Of a stretch of 64,000 nucleotides of DNA, positions 9,406 to 18,306 are shown piece after piece (the first letter of the stretch is position 1; every line of letters starts with the position of its first letter). The position numbers and the translations under genes were made by a program. The stretch is from an uncultured Verrucomicrobia subdivision 3 bacterium (GTDB lineage: Bacteria > Verrucomicrobiota > Verrucomicrobiia > Limisphaerales > UBA11358): assembly GCA_903889895.1 (NCBI GenBank), contig CAISYZ010000089.1, positions 69,274 to 133,273 on the forward strand, given 5' to 3'. The notes below the pieces were generated by a model. It saw nothing but the letters and a program-made list of their open reading frames with translations, was not told the DNA's origin and ran no database searches.

Positions 9406-9406
9406 C

Positions 9407-10267
9407 ATGAAACTCAAGAATCTCAACGCGCTCATCACCGGCGGCAGCCAGGGCCTCGGCAAAACCATCGCCGAACATTTTCTGCGCGAAGGTGCGAACG
9501 TCGTGCTATGCGCCCGCAGCGAAAAAGAATTGTCGGCCACGCGCGACGAACTCGCCAAACAATTTCCCGCCCAAAAAGTTTCCACGAAAACCTGTGACGT
9601 CGCCAATGAAGCGCAGGTCAACGAACTCGTTGCGTTCGCGCTGCGCGAACTTGGCGCGCTGGACGCGCTCGTTTTGAACGCAGGCATTTACGGGCCGATG
9701 GGGCCGACGGAATCTGTTTCGCTCGACGAATGGCGGCGCGCAATTGATATCAATTTGTTCGGTGTTTTGTTGCCGAGCCGAGCGGTGATTCCGCATTTCA
9801 AAAAAGCCGGTCGCGGCAAAATCGTCGTCTTGAGCGGCGGCGGCGCGACGAATCCGCTGCCGAACATTAGTTCCTATGCGGCGTCGAAAGCCGCCGTGGT
9901 TCGGCTTGGCGAAACCTTGGCCGAGGAATTAAAGCCGTTTCATGTGGATGTAAACATGATTGCGCCCGGCGCGCTCGCGACGCGGCTGGTGGATGAAGTT
10001 TTGGCCGCCGGCCCGGAAAAAGTCGGCGCGGCATTTTTCGAGAAGAACAAAGGCTGGAAGGAAAAAGGCGCGGTGCCGCTGGAACTTGGCGCGAGTCTTG
10101 CAGTTTATCTCGCGAGCGCGGAAAGTGACGGCATCACCGGCAAACTGATCAGCGCGCAGTGGGATCCGTGGAAGGATTTGCAGAAACATTGCGACGAGCT
10201 GGCGAAGTCGGATATTTATTGCCTGCGCCGCATTGTGCCGGAAGATCGCGGCAAGAAATGGAATTAA
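9407..10267 (+). CDS. Short-chain dehydrogenase/reductase (SDR)
   Basis: 286 residues from the ATG 1 nt after the preceding stop (a GTG at 9398 would overlap it). The cofactor motif ITGGSQGLGKTIAEHF, LVLNAGIYG and catalytic SSYAASKAAVVRLGE are complete for a classical SDR. Near the C-terminus it has SDGITGKLISAQWDPWKDL, typical of sugar-cluster SDRs. It sits in an operon-like run (epimerase, dehydrogenase relative, SDR, Gfo/Idh), so it likely reduces or oxidises a sugar intermediate there. Confidence 0.88.
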   Translation: MKLKNLNALITGGSQGLGKTIAEHFLREGANVVLCARSEKELSATRDELAKQFPAQKVSTKTCDVANEAQVNELVAFALRELGALDALVLNAGIYGPMGPTESVSLDEWRRAIDINLFGVLLPSRAVIPHFKKAGRGKIVVLSGGGATNPLPNISSYAASKAAVVRLGETLAEELKPFHVDVNMIAPGALATRLVDEVLAAGPEKVGAAFFEKNKGWKEKGAVPLELGASLAVYLASAESDGITGKLISAQWDPWKDLQKHCDELAKSDIYCLRRIVPEDRGKKWN

Positions 10268-10268
10268 T

Positions 10269-11246
10269 ATGAGCTTACGCGTCGCACTCATCGGTTGTGG
10301 CTTGATTGGGCAAAAGCGGTTAAACCTGCTTCCGCCGGGCAGCGTCACCGTCGCGTGCGATACGCAGCTTGAGCGCGCTAAAAAAATTGCCGCACAAAGC
10401 CCCGGTTGTATTGCCACGGAATCGTTCGAGCAGGCTGTTGGTTCCCCGAATGTGGACGTGGTGATGATTGCCACAATCAATTCTGCGCTCGCGCCCATTG
10501 CGCTGGCGGCGGTGAAAAATGGCAAACATGTTCTCGTCGAAAAGCCGGCTGGCATCAGCGTGGCCGAACTCGAAGAACTTGAAGCCGCTGCAAAAAAATC
10601 CGGCGCGCTCGTCCGTGTCGGCTACAACCACCGGTATCATCCGGCGTGCCTGAAGGCGATGGAAATTTTTCACAGCGGTGCGCTGGGCCCGATGATGTTC
10701 GTGCGCGGGCGTTACGGCCAGGGCGGTCGCGTTGGCTACGAAAAGGAATGGCGCGCGGATGCCAAACTTTCCGGCGGCGGCGAGCTGATTGACCAGGGCG
10801 TCCACCTGATTGACCTCGCGGGGATTTTCCTCGGCGAATTCACGACCGTTGAAGGCCATGCCACGACCTATTTTTGGAAGATGCCGGTGGATGACAATGC
10901 TTTTCTTTCGCTTCGCAATTCAGCTGGCAACACCGCGTGGCTCCACGTCAGTTGCAGCGAATGGAAAAACTTGTTCAGCCTGGAAATCTACGGTCGCGAT
11001 GCGAAGCTGCATTGGGAAGGGCTTGGCGGCAGCTATGGCATTGAACGGTTGACGTATTTTAAAATGCTTCCGCAGATGGGCCCGCCGGAGACGACGATTT
11101 ACGAATTTCCGCGCGGCGACGAATCGTGGAAAATCGAAATGGCGGAATTTTTCGAGGATATAAAATTGAAACGCACGCCGGTGCCGGGCTTGAAGGAAGC
11201 AAAAGCGGCGCTGGCGGTTGTTGAAGAAATTTACCAGCTGAAATAA
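10269..11246 (+). CDS. Gfo/Idh/MocA-family NAD(P)-dependent oxidoreductase
   Basis: 325 residues; the ATG is 1 nt beyond the SDR stop. RVALIGCGLIGQKRL is the dinucleotide-binding motif, VLVEKPAGISVAELEEL contains the conserved EKP, and GGELIDQGVHLIDLAG carries the catalytic-region Asp/His. The family oxidises or reduces sugars and nucleotide sugars. Tight packing with the three upstream genes argues for one pathway that builds an unusual sugar. Confidence 0.9.
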   Translation: MSLRVALIGCGLIGQKRLNLLPPGSVTVACDTQLERAKKIAAQSPGCIATESFEQAVGSPNVDVVMIATINSALAPIALAAVKNGKHVLVEKPAGISVAELEELEAAAKKSGALVRVGYNHRYHPACLKAMEIFHSGALGPMMFVRGRYGQGGRVGYEKEWRADAKLSGGGELIDQGVHLIDLAGIFLGEFTTVEGHATTYFWKMPVDDNAFLSLRNSAGNTAWLHVSCSEWKNLFSLEIYGRDAKLHWEGLGGSYGIERLTYFKMLPQMGPPETTIYEFPRGDESWKIEMAEFFEDIKLKRTPVPGLKEAKAALAVVEEIYQLK

Positions 11247-11298
11247 ATTCCCGCCGGTCTTTGCCGGCACATGATTTAACTCCCTGCCTTCGCGAACC

Positions 11299-12651
11299 AT
11301 GCCCAGCGTCTTTATCAAAACCTATGGCTGCCAGATGAACGAGCGCGACAGCGAAGCCGTTGCCGCGCAGCTAGTCGCCAAAGGCTATTCACTGGCGAAT
11401 TCGGAAGCCGTCGCTGACGTGGTGTTGCTCAATACCTGCAGTGTGCGCGACTTCGCCGAACAGAAGGCCATCAACAAAATGCGCAACGTCATCGGCACTG
11501 CGCGCAGCGAGAAGCGCGAGCAGATTGTCGGCTTCATGGGCTGCATGGCACAGAGTCGGGGCAAGGAACTTGTCGAGAAATTGCCTGACGTGGATTTGGT
11601 GCTCGGCACGCAGAAATTCCATCGCGCGGCGGAATACCTCGATGAACTGCTCGCCGGCAAGCGCGCGAAGATTGTGGACACGGACGCCGAGGCTAAGAGC
11701 GAAGCCGCCATCCGCGAACATCTGCTCAACGGCAGCGCCAAGACTTCCGTCAGCGCGTTCGTCAGCATCATGCAAGGCTGCAACCAGCATTGCACCTTCT
11801 GCATCGTGCCCAGCACGCGTGGCGAAGAGCGCAGCCGCACGATTGATGACATCGTCGCTGAGTGCCGTGAACTCGTTTCGCGCGGCGTGAAGGAAATCAC
11901 CTTGCTCGGCCAGATTGTGACGAGTTTCGGTAAACGTGATTATCCTGCGCTGGATGGCAAATCCGCTTTCGTCCAACTGCTTGATGCCGTCCACGAAATC
12001 AAGGGTTTGGAACGCATCCGTTTCACCTCGCCACACCCAAAGGGTTATGGCGATGATCTCGTTGAGGCTTACGCGCGGTTGCCGAGGCTCTGCGAAAGTG
12101 CGCACATTCCGCTGCAAAGCGGCAGCGACCGCATCCTGAAGCTGATGCACCGCGGCTACACGCGGGAGAAATTTCTCGGCATCATCCAAAAACTGCGCGC
12201 CGCCAAGCCGAACATCGGCATTTACACCGACATTATCGTCGGCTTTCCCGGCGAGACGGAGGAAGATTTCGAACAGACGCTGTCGCTCTGCCGCGAAGTG
12301 CAGTTCGACAACGCCTACATTTTCAAATACTCCGAGCGCCGCGACACGCCGGCCGCGACGATGCCCGACCAGTTGCCGCAAGCCGTCCGCGAGGAGCGCA
12401 ATGAACGCCTGCTGAATCTCGTCAACGAAATCGCCGCGCAGAAATACGATGCCTTCATCGGGCAGCAGGTGCAGATTCTCGTCGAAGGCCCGAGCAAGAA
12501 AAACGCGGCGCGCTACACCGGCCGCACCCGTTGCAACCGCATCGTGCTGTTCGACGGCAGCGCCCGCCATCAAGGCCAGCTCATGGATGTGAAAATTGAG
12601 CGCACCGGCTCCTTCACGCTCTACGGCGACCCGGCGGTGGTGAATTTGTAA
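11299..12651 (+). CDS. miaB: tRNA-2-methylthio-N6-dimethylallyladenosine synthase (MiaB)
   Basis: 450 residues, standard for MiaB. The N-terminal MTTase domain has three [4Fe-4S] cysteines (YGCQMNERDSE, NTCSVRDFAEQKA, GFMGCMAQSRG). The radical SAM centre GCNQHCTFCIVPSTRG gives CxxxCxxC. A TRAM domain (VEGPSKKN...GRTRCNRIVLF) ends the protein. MiaB adds a methylthio group to i6A37 in tRNAs that read UNN codons. It is a housekeeping gene lodged between sugar genes; the motif GQIVTSFG replaces the commoner GQNVNSYG. Confidence 0.95.
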   Translation: MPSVFIKTYGCQMNERDSEAVAAQLVAKGYSLANSEAVADVVLLNTCSVRDFAEQKAINKMRNVIGTARSEKREQIVGFMGCMAQSRGKELVEKLPDVDLVLGTQKFHRAAEYLDELLAGKRAKIVDTDAEAKSEAAIREHLLNGSAKTSVSAFVSIMQGCNQHCTFCIVPSTRGEERSRTIDDIVAECRELVSRGVKEITLLGQIVTSFGKRDYPALDGKSAFVQLLDAVHEIKGLERIRFTSPHPKGYGDDLVEAYARLPRLCESAHIPLQSGSDRILKLMHRGYTREKFLGIIQKLRAAKPNIGIYTDIIVGFPGETEEDFEQTLSLCREVQFDNAYIFKYSERRDTPAATMPDQLPQAVREERNERLLNLVNEIAAQKYDAFIGQQVQILVEGPSKKNAARYTGRTRCNRIVLFDGSARHQGQLMDVKIERTGSFTLYGDPAVVNL

Positions 12652-12690
12652 AAGCGTTGCCATTCTTGCCGGCGCGGGCAAAATGGTGGC

Positions 12691-13176
12691 ATGAATTTCC
12701 GCGACAAACTTATCGCGTGGGACCAGTTGCCGGCGTGGCGAAATAAAATTCGCGCCTGCGGCAAAAAGCTCGTCGTTACCAACGGCTGCTTTGACCTGCT
12801 GCACCTCGGCCACGTCACCTATCTGGAGAATGCCCGCAATTTCGGCGACGCCCTGCTTCTCGGCGTGAACAGCGATGTCGCTGTGCGCGGCTTGAAAGGC
12901 GCAGGCCGCCCGGTGAATTCCGAAACTGACCGCGCGTCGGTGCTGGCCGCATTGCAAAGTGTGGACGGCGTCTGCATCTTCACCGCCACGACCGCCACGA
13001 AATTTCTCGCTGCCGCGCAGCCGGACATTTACGTCAAGGGCGGCGATTACACTTTGGAAACCTTGAACCAGGACGAGCGGCGCGCGGTGGAAGCGGCGGG
13101 CGGGAAAATTGTCCTCGTGCCGTTCGTGCCCGGCAAATCCACAACGGGCCTGCTGGAAAAGATTTCGCGGCTGTGA
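12691..13176 (+). CDS. rfaE2: D-glycero-beta-D-manno-heptose 1-phosphate adenylyltransferase (RfaE2 / HldE domain II)
   Basis: 161 residues, the length of a stand-alone RfaE2. VVTNGCFDLLHLGHVTYLE holds the HxGH nucleotidyltransferase motif. The tail YVKGGDYTLETLNQDERR and VPFVPGKSTTGLLEKI is typical of the heptose rather than the glycerol-3-phosphate branch. It makes ADP-heptose from heptose 1-phosphate. The partner kinase (RfaE1) is not in the window. Its stop overlaps the GTG start of the following GT9 gene. Confidence 0.9.
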   Translation: MNFRDKLIAWDQLPAWRNKIRACGKKLVVTNGCFDLLHLGHVTYLENARNFGDALLLGVNSDVAVRGLKGAGRPVNSETDRASVLAALQSVDGVCIFTATTATKFLAAAQPDIYVKGGDYTLETLNQDERRAVEAAGGKIVLVPFVPGKSTTGLLEKISRL

Positions 13177-14237
13177 AGATTCTTGTCATTTCCATGGCCG
13201 GCATCGGCGATACGCTGATCGCCACGCCGCTCATCCATGAGCTCCGCGCGAATTTTCCCGCCGCCGTGATTGACGTTCTGGCGATGTGGCCGGGGTCGAA
13301 GGATTTGCTGGAGAACAATCCGCACGTCAACCGCGTCTTCCAGAAAAATTTGATGAAGTGCGGCAAGCTGGAGGCGGTGCGGTTCCTGTCATCGCTGCGG
13401 CGCGAGCGTTATCAGCTTTCCCTTAACACACATCCGCAGAGCCGCGTTCATTATCGCATCGCGGCGTGGCTCGCCGGCGCGGAAGTGCGTCTGAGTCACG
13501 AATACGAATGCTTCGGCTGGCTCGACCGCGGACTGGTCACCGGCACGCTGTCGCAGGATTACACGCGGCATTCTATTGAGAACAATTTTGATTTTCTGCC
13601 GCTTATCGGCGCGCAAAAAAAACTGCCGGCGCACGCGATGGAGATTTTCCTGTCGGCGGCCGAGGAACGGTTCGCGGACGATTTTTTGGTGAAACAAAAA
13701 TGGTTCGGCCAGAAAATCCTCGGCCTGCACGTCGGTTCCGGCGGCACCAAGAATCTGCCGCTAAAACGCTGGCCGGTAAAAAACTACGCCGGGCTGGTGC
13801 GGCAGTTGAACAAGGAACGCCCAGACCTCCGGGTTTTGCTTTTCGGCGGACCGGAAGAGACGAAGGATCACGAAATCGTGCTGGCGCAGGCGAACCGCGA
13901 ACTGACGCGCGAGGCGAAAACGAAAAATTTGCGCGAGACGGCGGCGCTGATGAAGCGGTGCGGCGCGTTCCTGAGCGTGGACACGGCGCTGATGCATGTG
14001 GCGGCGGCGTTGAAGGTGCCGAATCAGATCGTGATTGAGGCGCCGACGCTGAACGTGACCAACTGGCCTTACGGAAACAATTTCACGCTGGTGAAAAACC
14101 CCGTGGTTAACGGGCGCAATCTGGATTATTACCGCTACGACGGCGGCGATATCAAGGGCACACGCGAGCAACTCCTCGCCGCGATGGAGTCGGTGACGGT
14201 TGCGAACGTGTTCGCAACCGTGACGAAGCTGGTTTGA
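13173..14237 (+). CDS. Glycosyltransferase family 9 (heptosyltransferase-like)
   Basis: 354 residues with a GTG start overlapping the rfaE2 stop (GTGA). ISMAGIGDTLIATPLIHEL is the GT9 N-terminal signature; LHVGSGGTKNLPLKRWPV and SVDTALMHVAAALKVPN are the conserved C-terminal donor-site motifs. Family members transfer heptose from ADP-heptose to LPS inner core. Coupling with rfaE2 supports a heptosyltransferase role. It is convergent with the gmhB-transaldolase gene, with no gap. Confidence 0.9.
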   Translation: MKILVISMAGIGDTLIATPLIHELRANFPAAVIDVLAMWPGSKDLLENNPHVNRVFQKNLMKCGKLEAVRFLSSLRRERYQLSLNTHPQSRVHYRIAAWLAGAEVRLSHEYECFGWLDRGLVTGTLSQDYTRHSIENNFDFLPLIGAQKKLPAHAMEIFLSAAEERFADDFLVKQKWFGQKILGLHVGSGGTKNLPLKRWPVKNYAGLVRQLNKERPDLRVLLFGGPEETKDHEIVLAQANRELTREAKTKNLRETAALMKRCGAFLSVDTALMHVAAALKVPNQIVIEAPTLNVTNWPYGNNFTLVKNPVVNGRNLDYYRYDGGDIKGTREQLLAAMESVTVANVFATVTKLV

Positions 14238-15515
14238 TTAGAGCTTGAATCCCGCCGCCTGCGCGTCCACGGAAAACATCTTCACCGTGTCCAGCGAGAG
14301 CGCCGTCAAATCCATGCCGGTCATTTTCTGCGCTTTCGCGAGGATGTCGTGCGGCACGGTGACGATGTGACAGCCGCAGTCGTCGGCTTGGAAAATGTTC
14401 AGCACTTCGCGCACGCTGGCCCAGAGCAGTTCCGCGTGCGGCAGACCGGCGAGCGCCTTTTTGGATTCGGTCATGATGCTGATAGGATCAACGCCTGTAT
14501 CGGCGATGCGGCCAGCAAAAACCGAGACAATTGCCGGCACCTTGGGATTCAAAGCCGCAGCGACGCCCTTGACTTGTTCCACCGTGAGCAACGCGGTCAC
14601 GTTGAGTTTCACACCTTCGGCGGCCAGTTCCTTGATGAGCGGCAGCGATGATTCGCCGCGTGAATTCGTGATGGGAATCTTGACGTAAACATTTTTGCCC
14701 CAGCCGTTGATTTTCAGCCCTTGGCGCTTCATCTCGGGAAATTCATCCGAGAAAACTTCCAGCGAAAGCGATTTGACCGTGATGCTCTGCAGGATGTCGC
14801 GCGCGAACGCCTCAAAATCCGTGATGCCCGCCTTGCGCATGAGCGAGGGGTTGGTGGTCAGGCCGCGGATGAGCGGGTTGGCGTTCAGATCCAGCATGCC
14901 TTTTTTGTCCGCGCCGTCGGCGTAAAGCTGCACCTTGAGGTCTTTGAGCGATTTTTTCATAAATTTATTTTTGGTTTGCGCCAAGATAATGTCCGCAGCC
15001 TCACCCAAATGGCGAGCGGAAAAATCAGGTTTCTGCTTCAATTCCTCCGCGTAGCCGCGATCGATGAAAATGGTCTGGCAGCCGGCGGCATGGCCGCAAT
15101 CCACGTCGCGCCAGCGGTCGCCGACCATCCAGCTTTGCGCCAAGTCAATATTCAGTTCCTTGGCTGCGAGCAAAAGCATGCCCGGTTTGGGTTTGCGACA
15201 ATCGCAATCGGACAAACCTTTGCCGGGATGATAACACACTTCCACGCGGTCAATCGGCAGTTGGGCCGTCAGGTGCGCGTGGATTTTTTCGACGACTTCC
15301 TTTGCCAGCGTGCCGCGGCCGACGTCCGGCTGGTTGGTGGCGACGATGAGCAGAAAACCGGCGGCTTTCAGTTTGGCGCACGCGGCGGAAACTTCGGGCA
15401 GAATCTCAAACTCGGCCAGGCTGGTGGGGGGATAAGGTTTGGATGCCTTCTCCAGCGCGCGATTGATGACGCCATCACGGTCGAGAAATACCGCGCGTTT
15501 CATTTGGCGTTCCAT
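14238..15515 (-). CDS. gmhB: Fusion: D,D-heptose 1,7-bisphosphate phosphatase (GmhB) + transaldolase
   Basis: One uninterrupted 425-residue frame. Residues about 1-185 are a HAD-type GmhB: AVFLDRDGVIN with the nucleophile Asp, ATNQPDVGRG, the zinc loop CYHPGKG...CDCRKPKPGM, and MVGDRWRDVDCG. Residues about 186-425 form a transaldolase: LYADGADKKGMLDL, LTTNPSLMRKAG and VYVKIPITNSRG, which keeps the Schiff-base lysine. GmhB removes the C7 phosphate of heptose 1,7-bisphosphate; transaldolase handles sedoheptulose 7-phosphate, the heptose precursor. A Met at residue 186 (14960) could start a separate transaldolase, but no Shine-Dalgarno or stop separates the halves. Met5 (15503) is an alternative first start. 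Confidence 0.88.
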   Translation of the reverse strand: MERQMKRAVFLDRDGVINRALEKASKPYPPTSLAEFEILPEVSAACAKLKAAGFLLIVATNQPDVGRGTLAKEVVEKIHAHLTAQLPIDRVEVCYHPGKGLSDCDCRKPKPGMLLLAAKELNIDLAQSWMVGDRWRDVDCGHAAGCQTIFIDRGYAEELKQKPDFSARHLGEAADIILAQTKNKFMKKSLKDLKVQLYADGADKKGMLDLNANPLIRGLTTNPSLMRKAGITDFEAFARDILQSITVKSLSLEVFSDEFPEMKRQGLKINGWGKNVYVKIPITNSRGESSLPLIKELAAEGVKLNVTALLTVEQVKGVAAALNPKVPAIVSVFAGRIADTGVDPISIMTESKKALAGLPHAELLWASVREVLNIFQADDCGCHIVTVPHDILAKAQKMTGMDLTALSLDTVKMFSVDAQAAGFKL

Positions 15516-15534
15516 GATGGCCGTCCGCGAGGAC

Positions 15535-16131
15535 TCACTTGGTGGATTCCCACTTCGTCTGCGCCACTTTCAATTTCGGGTGCGACACGAACAGATGCCA
15601 GATGACGGCTTGAAACGCTTCGCTGTGCGGCGTGACGTGCGTCGGGTTTACCGTCGGCACGATGACACACGCGTTTGCCTGCTGGGCGGTGTAACCGCCA
15701 TCGCGGCCCACGATGCCGATGACCGAAGCGCCAACCGCTTTGGCGACTTGAATCGCGCTCACGAGATTCGGGCTGACGTTTTTTTCGAGGTTGCCGCCGC
15801 CGACGGAGAAAATTAGCAAACCGTCTTTCGCATTGATGCGCGAACCTTTGAGCCACTCGGAAAAAACCGTCGCCCAGCCTTCGTCGTTCGTGCGCGCGGT
15901 GAGTTCGGAAACATTATCCGTCGGCGCGTAGGCTTCGAAGCCGCAAATTTTGCGGAAATCATTCACCGCGTGGCCGGCGTTGCCCGCGCTGCCGCCGACG
16001 CCGAGGATGAACAGGCGGCCGCCGCGCGTGCGGATGGCCGCGAGTTCGTCCGCCGCCTTTTCAATGGCCGCCTCGTTGAGTTGCGCCGTGACCTGCTGGA
16101 CCTCGGCCAGAAATTGTTGGGTAAAGCTCAT
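15535..16131 (-). CDS. gmhA: SIS-domain phosphoheptose isomerase (GmhA-like)
   Basis: 198 residues. FILGVGGSAGNAGHAVNDF is the SIS sugar-phosphate binding motif, LLIFSVGGGNLEKNVSPN the second Ser/Thr-Gly loop, and VNPTHVTPHSEAFQAVIWH the C-terminal helix with conserved His/Glu. GmhA converts sedoheptulose 7-phosphate to D-glycero-D-manno-heptose 7-phosphate, the first heptose step. The stop lies 19 nt before the gmhB-transaldolase gene on the same strand, and hddC and hddA lie further upstream, which supports the assignment. Confidence 0.88.
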   Translation of the reverse strand: MSFTQQFLAEVQQVTAQLNEAAIEKAADELAAIRTRGGRLFILGVGGSAGNAGHAVNDFRKICGFEAYAPTDNVSELTARTNDEGWATVFSEWLKGSRINAKDGLLIFSVGGGNLEKNVSPNLVSAIQVAKAVGASVIGIVGRDGGYTAQQANACVIVPTVNPTHVTPHSEAFQAVIWHLFVSHPKLKVAQTKWESTK

Positions 16132-16132
16132 G

Positions 16133-16153
16133 CGAATTTCAAATTACGAATTT
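16133..16153. repeat. Heptamer tandem (CGAATTT type)
   Basis: Three 7-nt units immediately upstream of the gmhA start: CGAATTT, CAAATTA, CGAATTT. Short, but in register with similar heptamer tracts elsewhere in the window (30028, 38115, 43263). Confidence 0.5.
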
Positions 16154-16204
16154 CATCTGGCGAAGGGAAGCAAACAAAGTCAGCCGGCGCGCAGCCAAAG
16201 CCGG

Positions 16205-16225
16205 CCCGCCCGCCGCACGGGCGGG
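16205..16225. other. GC-rich perfect inverted repeat
   Basis: CCCGCCCG at 16205-16212 pairs with CGGGCGGG at 16218-16225 around a 5-nt loop. It sits between gmhA and the 21-nt array B. No T-run follows on either strand, so it is not a standard intrinsic terminator. Confidence 0.7.
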
Positions 16226-16240
16226 TTGTCTCGCCCCGAA

Positions 16241-16471
16241 AGACTGTCCGCCAGCCACAAAAGACTGCACGCGGACGGGAAAAGACTGCACGCTTTCGCC
16301 GTCAGACTATCATCTTTCCGCATTAGAATGCACGCCAACGGCAATAGCGTGCACGCTTTCCGAAAAAGCATGCACGCTAACGGAAAAAGCATGCACGCTA
16401 ACGCCGCCAGCGTGCACTCTTACGGCGAAAGAATGCACTCTAACGGAAAAAGAATGCACTCTTGCCCGCAA
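16241..16471. repeat. 21-nt tandem array B
   Basis: Eleven head-to-tail units of exactly 21 nt (16241, 16262, 16283, ... 16451), each beginning AGnnTGCACnCTnnCG and ending in an A-rich stretch. The best-preserved units are at 16367, 16388 and 16430. The array fills most of the 439-base space 3' of hddC and 5' of gmhA (both minus strand). Reading frames through it stay open because 21 is a multiple of three; I see no start signal and do not call a protein. Confidence 0.93.
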
Positions 16472-16570
16472 GAGCGCCTGATTTTAAGCGGGATTTTGCG
16501 AGAAAATGTCCAAATAATAGACACTTTCTCGGTTTTCCGGTAGGGGAAGGGGTATTTTTGGAGAATTTGC

Positions 16571-17290
16571 CTAGTTTGACGATTTGGCCGCCAACAGCCC
16601 CTCCAACTCCGCCAAACCCGCCGGCGAACCCATCTCGTAGAACCGCTCCGGCACCTCGTAGCCGGCGAGCTGTTTTGCGCCGACGAGCTGGCCCATGACT
16701 TCAGCGAGGTCGAATTTTTCATCCGCCGGATAGGCGGCGAACACGGAGGCCTGGAACAGGCTCAAGCCGTAATCAATGTGCCGCATCTCCGGCAGCTTTT
16801 GTTTTTTGTCGTAGATTTTTATTTCGTCGTCGGCAAAGACCACGTTGCTCGCGTCGTATTTGCCTTCGTTACGATAGACGGTCATCAGGCCGAGCTTGCG
16901 GCTGCGATGAAAAAATTCCGCGACCGGCGCGTAGGGAATCGGCAGATACGAATCGCCGTAGAGGATGAAGAATTCCTCACCGAGCTTCGGCAACGCGCGC
17001 TTGATGGCGCCGCCGGTGCCGAGCAATTTTTCGCCATCGAAGGAATACTCCAGTTCAATGCCGTAAGCTTCGCTGCCGAATTCGCGCTGGATCATCTCGC
17101 CGAGAAAGCCGATGCACAGCACGGCGCGGCGGATGCCCTGTGCGTGGAGCATTTCCAGTTGATGCGCGAGAATCGGCCGGCCCGCGACAGGCACGAGCGA
17201 CTTGGGAATTTTTTCCGTGATGGGCCGCAGCCGCGTGGCAAGTCCGCCCGCGAGAATGGCGACGGGGATTTGGGAAAGCGGAAGGCTCAT
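16571..17290 (-). CDS. hddC: Nucleotidyltransferase, HddC-like (heptose 1-phosphate guanylyltransferase)
   Basis: 239 residues. AILAGGLATRLRPITEKIPK is the sugar-nucleotide pyrophosphorylase signature, GTGGAIKRALPKLGEEFFIL and YGDSYLPI the metal/substrate loops. In context (gmhA, gmhB, hddA) the best function is GTP plus D-glycero-alpha-D-manno-heptose 1-phosphate to GDP-heptose. Sequence alone cannot exclude a different sugar 1-phosphate. It lies 3' of the array-B space, on the same strand as gmhA. Confidence 0.82.
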   Translation of the reverse strand: MSLPLSQIPVAILAGGLATRLRPITEKIPKSLVPVAGRPILAHQLEMLHAQGIRRAVLCIGFLGEMIQREFGSEAYGIELEYSFDGEKLLGTGGAIKRALPKLGEEFFILYGDSYLPIPYAPVAEFFHRSRKLGLMTVYRNEGKYDASNVVFADDEIKIYDKKQKLPEMRHIDYGLSLFQASVFAAYPADEKFDLAEVMGQLVGAKQLAGYEVPERFYEMGSPAGLAELEGLLAAKSSN

Positions 17291-17446
17291 GGAAATTCTG
17301 AAAATTCGTCGTCGTTCAAAATGGCAGACATGGCGTAAATGTTAGCTTTCACGAAACGTGAAGGCAAATCTCGAATCCTTCGGCAACTGAATCTGGTGAA
17401 CCAATCGAACGCTGATTGACGCTGATTCTCTTTCGGCGCAAAATCA

Positions 17447-18232
17447 TTGCATGACCTGATAAAAATTGCCGAAATTCAAACCGCCTTGCTCACGGCGGCG
17501 GGCGTGTCGGACAAAGCCACGAATCATTTGAAGGACTCCGACAAGCGCGAAGCGGTAAGCGGACTCATCAAAAATTTCCTCGAACCCGCTGGCGCAAATT
17601 TTGTCGAGGAGTTGGTTTTTCGTTTCTTACTGACGCGTGGCGACACGCTCGGCGGTTCAATGCGGAATGTTGGTGGATTCATGGCACAGAAGAAACTCAC
17701 GCGGGCAATACTCGCCTGCTTAAAATTGGCCGGTAAAAAATGCCATTGGCTTCACGCGGATACCAAAGCATGGGCTGAACTGCCAGAAGACGACACCGAT
17801 GTTGAATTGTCACTTCGCGGGCTTTCTTGGAACGCGGCACAAGGGCCGAGAACATTACTCTATAATGTCACCGTGCCGCTGGTGAAGAACAATGTGGACT
17901 TGTCATTGTTTAATTGTTCGTTCACCGAAATGAATCGTGAAATTATCAACACGCCGTCCAAATACATCGCGCTCGGCGAACTCAAAGGCGGCATTGATCC
18001 TGCCGGTGCAGATGAGCATTGGAAAACCGCCCGCACCGCGTTGAATCGCATTTACGAAGCGTTTGCGAAACAAAAACTCAAACCTCATACGTTCTTCATC
18101 GGAGCGGCCATTGAAACAAAGATGGCCGGAGAAATTTGGAATATGCTCAAGCAAGGCAGTTTGGAAAATGCAGCGAACCTGACAGACGAGGATCACATTT
18201 CGTCCATCACGAGTTGGATTTGCACGAGATGA
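17447..18232 (+). CDS. AvaI/BsoBI-type restriction endonuclease, N-terminally truncated, no methylase partner
   Basis: 261 residues. [35 protein letters not shown] and especially [19 protein letters not shown] match the AvaI/BsoBI family; the E and K of GELKGG are its metal-binding catalytic residues. Known members have about 315-325 residues, so some 50 N-terminal residues are missing. The frame has no ATG: a stop at 17423 precedes a TTG at 17447. No DNA methyltransferase is within the window. The gene is inserted, opposite in strand, between hddC and hddA, which suggests a remnant of a transferred restriction-modification system. Activity is doubtful. Confidence 0.8.
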   Translation: MHDLIKIAEIQTALLTAAGVSDKATNHLKDSDKREAVSGLIKNFLEPAGANFVEELVFRFLLTRGDTLGGSMRNVGGFMAQKKLTRAILACLKLAGKKCHWLHADTKAWAELPEDDTDVELSLRGLSWNAAQGPRTLLYNVTVPLVKNNVDLSLFNCSFTEMNREIINTPSKYIALGELKGGIDPAGADEHWKTARTALNRIYEAFAKQKLKPHTFFIGAAIETKMAGEIWNMLKQGSLENAANLTDEDHISSITSWICTR

Positions 18233-18306
18233 ATTGTTAAGAATTAAAGCGTGGTCGGAAAGTTGTTTTTCCAGTTCGACCGTCCACCGCGCGCCGTTGA
18301 AAAAAT

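Noticed and set aside
15950-16543. Protein with KRMHANG-type heptapeptide repeats across array B
   Set aside because: It starts inside gmhA antisense, has no Shine-Dalgarno, and open frames are expected from a 21-nt unit without stops.
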